DNA of 64,000 nucleotides, taken from NCBI GenBank assembly GCA_009602735.1, contig WELA01013861.1, forward strand, positions 113,425 to 177,424, in the 5' to 3' direction. Shown here piece by piece: positions 58,999 to 64,000 of this stretch. Source of the DNA: Mesotaenium endlicherianum. Its lineage: Eukaryota > Streptophyta > Zygnematophyceae > Zygnematales > Mesotaeniaceae. Numbering within the stretch: the stretch's first letter is position 1; each line of letters opens with the position of its first letter. The position numbers and the translations under genes are program-made. The notes beneath the pieces are model-generated. The model did not search any database. It had not been told where the DNA came from and worked only from the letters and a program-made list of their open reading frames with translations.

Positions 58999-59996
58999 GC
59001 CTTTGTTACATATCTGCATGGTAATACCTTCTTGCGGAGCCCTTGTAGATCAATAAAAGCATGTAGATTAATCATGCAATGCAGTAGGATAGAGGGCACA
59101 GTCTTTTCCTGACTTTCGCATTGTTCTCCTGACTTAGCAAAGAAATGTTGGACATCAGGTGGAACAAGATCATCCAGAGTGTGCACTCTCTGGATATCTA
59201 TATTGCTGATGGTCTCCTTTATCTGGTTGTCAAGCATGCATAGTGAATCCAGTTCAGCAGGACCCATAATACCTGCTACGAGGGCAGCTAGTGACAACTC
59301 ACTATCTCTAGCATCCTCACAGTCAGTAGATTGGATTACTGACTGTTGCTGTCTTTTAAAGGCTGGTCTTTTCTCTTGACCTTTGGGAGGTGTTCCACAG
59401 GACAGTGCTCTCTGAAGTGACCTGTCTGCTGGCAATGGAAGCAAATCGATTTTGCTGAGGCTGGTCTCGGCTAAGTCCTACCACCACCCCTTCCATAGCC
59501 GCCTCGAGAGAAACCACCTCTCCCTCTAGACTGCATAGCATTATACTCATACTCGTACTCATCACCCTGATTGACCTCAGCGTGACCTCAGCGGGAACCG
59601 TGTGGCTTCTTGACAATCTTAGACACCAAAGCATTACTCTGGCGCTTACGATCGAAGTGTTGTTGATCCCAGGCATCAGCATCCTGGATCAGGTCAGCCA
59701 GTTTCTCATATTTCTTTTCAGCAAAATGACCTGAGACTTCGGATTTCAAGCCATACCTGAAGTATGCTATCCTATGTCGCTCTGGCAATTCTCGCTGCTT
59801 CATCATGCTCTTCCGGAACTTTTGAGCAAAATCAGCAATTGAAATGGTGTGCTTGAGCGTCAAAGAGATCATCGCATAGATAGCTTTCTCCTGCTGATTG
59901 ATAACATCAAACTTTTCATGCAGCTTCTCGACAAACTCTATCCAAGTAGAGTCACCGAGTTGTTGAGCCTTACGCTCTCCTTTCCAATACAGCAAC

Positions 59997-61656
59997 TGTG
60001 AGGTTATCAAAGTATAGTTTGTATCTTTCTAGCATTTTATATGCATAGAGTGTAATTTTAGAAGAACTTTGGCCTTTATTTTAAGTCATTTGGACAAGTA
60101 TTGAGAAAGTTATGAATTTTGAGAGTTTTTAGTGAGTTTTTAGTGTCACAGATTCTGTAACGATCCGAGCTATTTTAGGCGTATTTGGGACGTTTTCCCA
60201 ATTACCTAAAGTACGTTATACTATTTATCATATTATTTGATAAATGATTGCATCATATTCAATTATTCGCCACACGTGTGTGCCGATTAATTCCTGGTCG
60301 ATTGGCGAAACGACCGAGATACTATTGCAAAAAGCGTCGTAACGTAACTCGACTACTTCGCAAAAGTACGACATAATTATTCATAAAGTTACTTTGATTA
60401 ATTACGAGATGATAACTTATTAAATCATTGATTGATTAAGTTGATTTGATTGTCATTACTTCGACAATGCACAATCACAGAGTTCGAATTTACGACAAGT
60501 CGTTAATACGATACAAACCGTCGTATCAAGATACGAACAAACCGTCGTGACGACAAACGAAACGAAATATGCAAAGTCGCTTTGCATCGACGCGGATTCG
60601 AATCCGCAACTTGTCGTTTGAAACGTTCACACCTAAACCAATTGGCCAAGCGGTTATTCGTAACTCCTGGTTCATGACGCAATCATTTGAACGCGACTTC
60701 GCAAACAGTCGCGACTTTTCAAAAAGTCGCGAGAACGCGAAAACGCCCGTTTGGCGCGAACCGGTTTTATGAAAACCATTGAAAAGTCTCCAAACCGCCA
60801 AACGGCGCGTTTTGAGCATTCGGCCGAATGGGACACGTCCCTTTGACCGTTTTCGTTGAACATGAACCAGTGCCCTAGGTGGTGACTCGAAGCACTCCAG
60901 TGCCTCATGTTGTGCAGGTATAAATACCTGTAGAGTCATTGTGAGTGCAACTCTCACAAGCACACATTCTACGTTAGTTTACATTTTTGCTCTTTCGAGT
61001 ATTCGTCGATTTGCACAATTATACAGATTTTCCTTCCACTTGAATTAAATATTCCTTGAATACCGAGGAAAGATCCTCTTGAAAAGCAGAAACGTAACAG
61101 ATTCAATTTAGTGACAAGGACAGGTCCGATGACAAAAATTTCGGTTGGAGTCCAGAAAGTAGGACATTGAAACATGAGGGTTCCAGAAATTGCGTAGAGT
61201 GCCAAAGTGATCGTGGAATTTCTAGAAACTTTGTGAGGAGTTAGTGGATTGTGTAGTAGAATATTCTAGAGTGTGATTGCGTGCGTGTGAGTGTGCTAGC
61301 TTGTCCAACTAGGCAAGGTCACCTACATGGAAGGAGCCATAGTAGACGGTTCTGGAGGTACTTTGCTAGAGAGGACACTTAGAGTTAAAGCATAAATAGG
61401 AAGCACAAAGAAGTAGAGGGAGTTTAGTCTAGTTAGTCTACTCTAACCTTCGTATCTTGTACACGACTTTTCTTAATAAAGTGAGATCTTTTCCACTCCT
61501 CTCTCATGTAAACCTCTCTCTCTTGCAAGGGTGGCATACCACCAGGCCACTCCACCTTGTGTATGCAACTAGGAAAGGTCCTCGTGCACGCTTCCACTTG
61601 CGGGTGAGGGTGCGTGAGTGTGTGTGGGCGCACTCCCCGCACCCTTTCCCCTTTCA
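59997..61656 (+). repeat. Solo LTR of a different family, inserted in element F gag
   Basis: 1660 bp, TGTGAGGTTATC...CCCCTTTCA. It is flanked by GCAAC (59992-59996) and GCCAC (61657-61661); sister gag copies read GCCAC once at this point, so this is a 5 bp target duplication with one later change. It contains a TATAAATA box at 60919-60926 and an AATAAA signal at 61475-61480 in the right order for a plus-strand LTR. It has no long open frame and no similarity to the other LTRs here. Long LTRs of this size are usual in some Gypsy lineages; family unassigned. Confidence 0.8.
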
Positions 61657-62495
61657 GCCACCAGTCCGCTGCATTGCCTTTCAATAGAGCACCAGTGTGC
61701 CTGACCATCTTGTAATCCTGCAGCTCTGGGTAGTTCTCTAGCCACTGCTCAACATCAGCGAGAAATTTGATCAGGTAATACTTTTTGTTACCCTCAAGAT
61801 CATAATCCTGGGGAGGTTTCGGCTTGGGCTTACTAGGCCCTCTGCCACCACCACCCGTGGCTTGAGAACCCAGTTGGTCTCGGTCTCGCAGTAGAGACAT
61901 TATGATTCTTTTGTCATCCTGTTGAGACTGGTACATGCTCGCCATTTGCAATTGCATTTGCACAAACAATGCTCCCAAATCTACACTCTGAGGTGGAAGT
62001 CTAGCAAATGCAGCAGTAGCATCGACTCGCTGAGTAGTGTCCTCAACAGTCCCTCTTGCTCCTGCAGCAGCAATTCCTACCGCATTCAGCCGGTCACAAA
62101 TTTGACCTAGGGGTTCATTGAGTTGTACAGCAGGAGGTGGGTTCAGAATATTGGCCCTTGATGCCATTAGTTCTTCGACAGTGCGCTCGTCCTCTGGCTG
62201 TCCTTCCCTCCTTTCTGGATCTTCAGCGGCTTTTGCTAATCGCTCAGCTTCTAATCTGGCTCTCTCCTCCTCAGCCTGCTGTACTGCGATTGCGGCAATA
62301 GCAGCTGCCTCATCTGCAGCCTCTCTTGCGGCAGTATTTGCAATTGCTTCGGAATAGGTACGGGTTCCCGCTACATGGCTTTCAGCCTGATTTTTGACAT
62401 TCTCGTTATGTTGGTTCTCCATGTCTCGGGAGTTGCTAATTTGAGACCTTGTCCTTACCATACAAAGAAGACTGTGATAACAACTCCAATACCGC

Positions 62496-63215
62496 CAAAA
62501 TGAATCGACTTACCAAATCGGCGATTAATGATTAATGAAGATCTTTATATCAGCAAGTAGTTTTCATAGTATTTTCTGTTAATTGATTAAACAGCAAAAG
62601 ACAACACACTACCAGTGCACAATACTCGCAAGCCAAATGGAAGTAAACTAGCATCAATAATGCAATCAGTAAACTCCCACATAAGCAAGGCTAGGAGACA
62701 GTGCATATCAATGGCTCCTCGCCTTGGATTCAGATCCCTCTCAGTAAGCTGTACAAGAGAGTTGGCCTCGTTTCCGAATGCCGAACTCGAGAGCAATACC
62801 TAGCATATGTACATGGAATGAGTTTACTGTTCAACGGCCAATGCGATGGCACCGCCTACCCGGGAGTTAACCACGTTGGTTAGACCTCGGTTAACCAAAT
62901 CCACCGCAATCTCCCATCATCCCGAATCGCCATCCATCCTAAAGTTGTCATCTGGCCATTCATCTAGCACACCACACTTAGATGCATATCAAGGCAGTTC
63001 GCTGCTACCGAGTACGAAAGTCAGCTGGCTGTCAAAGAATGTGTCAGCAAGCTGACCTAAGTCGACTTCAGCCTGCTGCCCCCGGCTGAGCCTTTTAAAT
63101 TGATTATTTAGTAATATCCAGTAGACTCAATATTAACTAAAGTTCAGCAGGCTGAAACTATTCTACTATTGAACTTAAATGAATATTATATCAACCAATA
63201 TACTGATTCATTACA
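62496..63215 (-). repeat. LTR-F, 5' LTR of element F
   Basis: 720 bp in minus orientation. The reverse complement starts TGTAATGAATCAGTATATTGG and ends TTCATTTTG next to the primer-site sequence. Confidence 0.88.
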
Positions 63216-64000
63216 TGTTGGGACTGGTACATGCTCGCCATTTGCGATTGCATTTGCACAAATAATGCTCCCAAATCTACACTCTGAGGTGGAAGTCCAG
63301 CAAATGCAGCACCAGCAGTGGCATCCACTCGCTTAGTAGTGTCCTCAACAGTCCCTCTCGCTCCTGCAGCAGCAATTTCTGCTGCATTCAGCCGGTCACG
63401 AATTTGATCTAGAGGCACATTGAGTTGCACAGCAGGAGGTGGGTTCAAACCATTGGCCCTTGCTGCCATAAGTTTTTCGACAGTGCGCTCGTCCGCTGGC
63501 TGTCCTTCCCTCCATCTTGCATCTTCAGCAGCTTTTGCTAAGCGTTCGGCTTCTAATCTGACTCTCTCCTCCTCAGCCTGCTGTGCTGCGACTGCGGCAA
63601 TAGCAGCTGCCTGATCTGCAGCCTCTCTAGCTGCAATATCTGCCACTGCTTTAGAATAAGTACGAGTTCCCGCTACATGGCTAGTTTGAGACCTTGTCCT
63701 TACCATACAAAGAAGAGTGTGATAACTGCTCCGATACCACTGAAATGAATCGACTTACCATAAGGAATTAACAACTAATGAAGATCTTTATATCAGCATG
63801 TAATCTTTATGGTATTTTTTGTTGACTGGTTAAACAGCAAAAGACAATACACTAGCAGTGGATGATATTCGCAAGTCAAATGCAAGTAAACTCGCATCAG
63901 TAATGCAATCAGTAAACTCATACACAAGCAAGGCTAGAGGACAATGCGTATCAATGGCTTCTCGCCTTGGATTCAGATATCTCTCAAGAAGCAGTACAAG
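63216..64000 (-). mobile_element. Ty3/Gypsy element H (A/B family), 5' LTR and gag start, cut by window edge
   Basis: Minus strand: LTR from 63741 past the right edge, primer site next to it (about 63728-63740), gag from 63706 (MVRTRSQTSHVAGTRTYSKA) running to 63216, where element F is inserted. The remainder of H is not identifiable in the window. Broken. Confidence 0.82.
63741..64000 (-). repeat. LTR-G, 5' LTR of element H (partial)
   Basis: The last 260 bp of a family LTR (minus orientation), starting TGAAATGAATCGACTTACC on the plus strand. It continues past the window. Confidence 0.88.

Larger units (their letters stand above)
58999..63215 (-). mobile_element. Ty3/Gypsy element F (A/B family), gag-side remnant, broken
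   Basis: Minus-strand element: 5' LTR 62496-63215, then gag from 62461 (MVRTRSQISNSRDMENQHNE) and, beyond a solo LTR insertion, further gag (60010-59588), CCHC-knuckle region and the start of the protease-side sequence down to 58999, where the chromovirus is inserted. No pol of this copy is found left of the chromovirus within the window. Broken by several breaks besides the two insertions. Its LTR begins inside the gag of element H, so F is nested in H. Confidence 0.8.

Overview
The window is nuclear DNA of a land plant, most likely a seed-free one (bryophyte, lycophyte or fern), though the sequence does not settle which. The evidence is genes split by ordinary GT-AG introns, a NAC transcription factor, a clade D-type PP2C, a plant-type COG6, a nuclear tRNA-Glu and Ty3/Gypsy retroelements primed from initiator tRNA-Met. 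Exon models below were built by eye from splice signals, phase agreement and family resemblance.

Left third (1-27 kb): seven protein genes and one tRNA gene. In order they are a LARP6-like RNA-binding protein (minus, running off the left edge), a ZCCHC8-like zinc-knuckle/PSP protein (plus), the Golgi tether subunit COG6 (minus, 12 exons), tRNA-Glu(CUC) (plus), an eIF-related LNLKPR/ARPRE-motif protein (plus, 6 exons), a bacterial-type protein resembling the pyrimidine-dimer glycosylase (endonuclease V) family with an apparent organelle-targeting leader (minus, 3 exons), a PP2C (plus, 5 exons), and a very long NAC factor ending in a membrane anchor (minus, 6 exons). The genes act in unrelated housekeeping, RNA and signalling roles, with no operon-like logic. 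COG6 and the eIF-related gene are divergent and share a 549 bp spacer that also holds the tRNA gene.

Right two thirds (29-64 kb): a graveyard of nested mobile elements. Ty3/Gypsy element A (29100-47771) holds a piggyBac-like DNA transposon remnant and a second element of its own family, B (38331-46683). B in turn holds a solo LTR of the family (43852-44575, perfect 5 bp target duplication). This family carries an unrecognised extra coding region between the integrase/chromodomain region and the 3' LTR. On the minus strand a family member (F) sits inside another (H). F was hit by a solo LTR of a different family (59997-61656) and by a nearly intact chromovirus (52410-58998, perfect target duplication GCCTT, LTRs about 95% alike). 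The 47.8-52.4 kb stretch holds old LTR-like fragments and a direct repeat of about 490 bp.

The observations most worth following up are the endonuclease V-like gene, the possible splice switch between anchored and soluble NAC forms, and the extra coding region of the Gypsy family.
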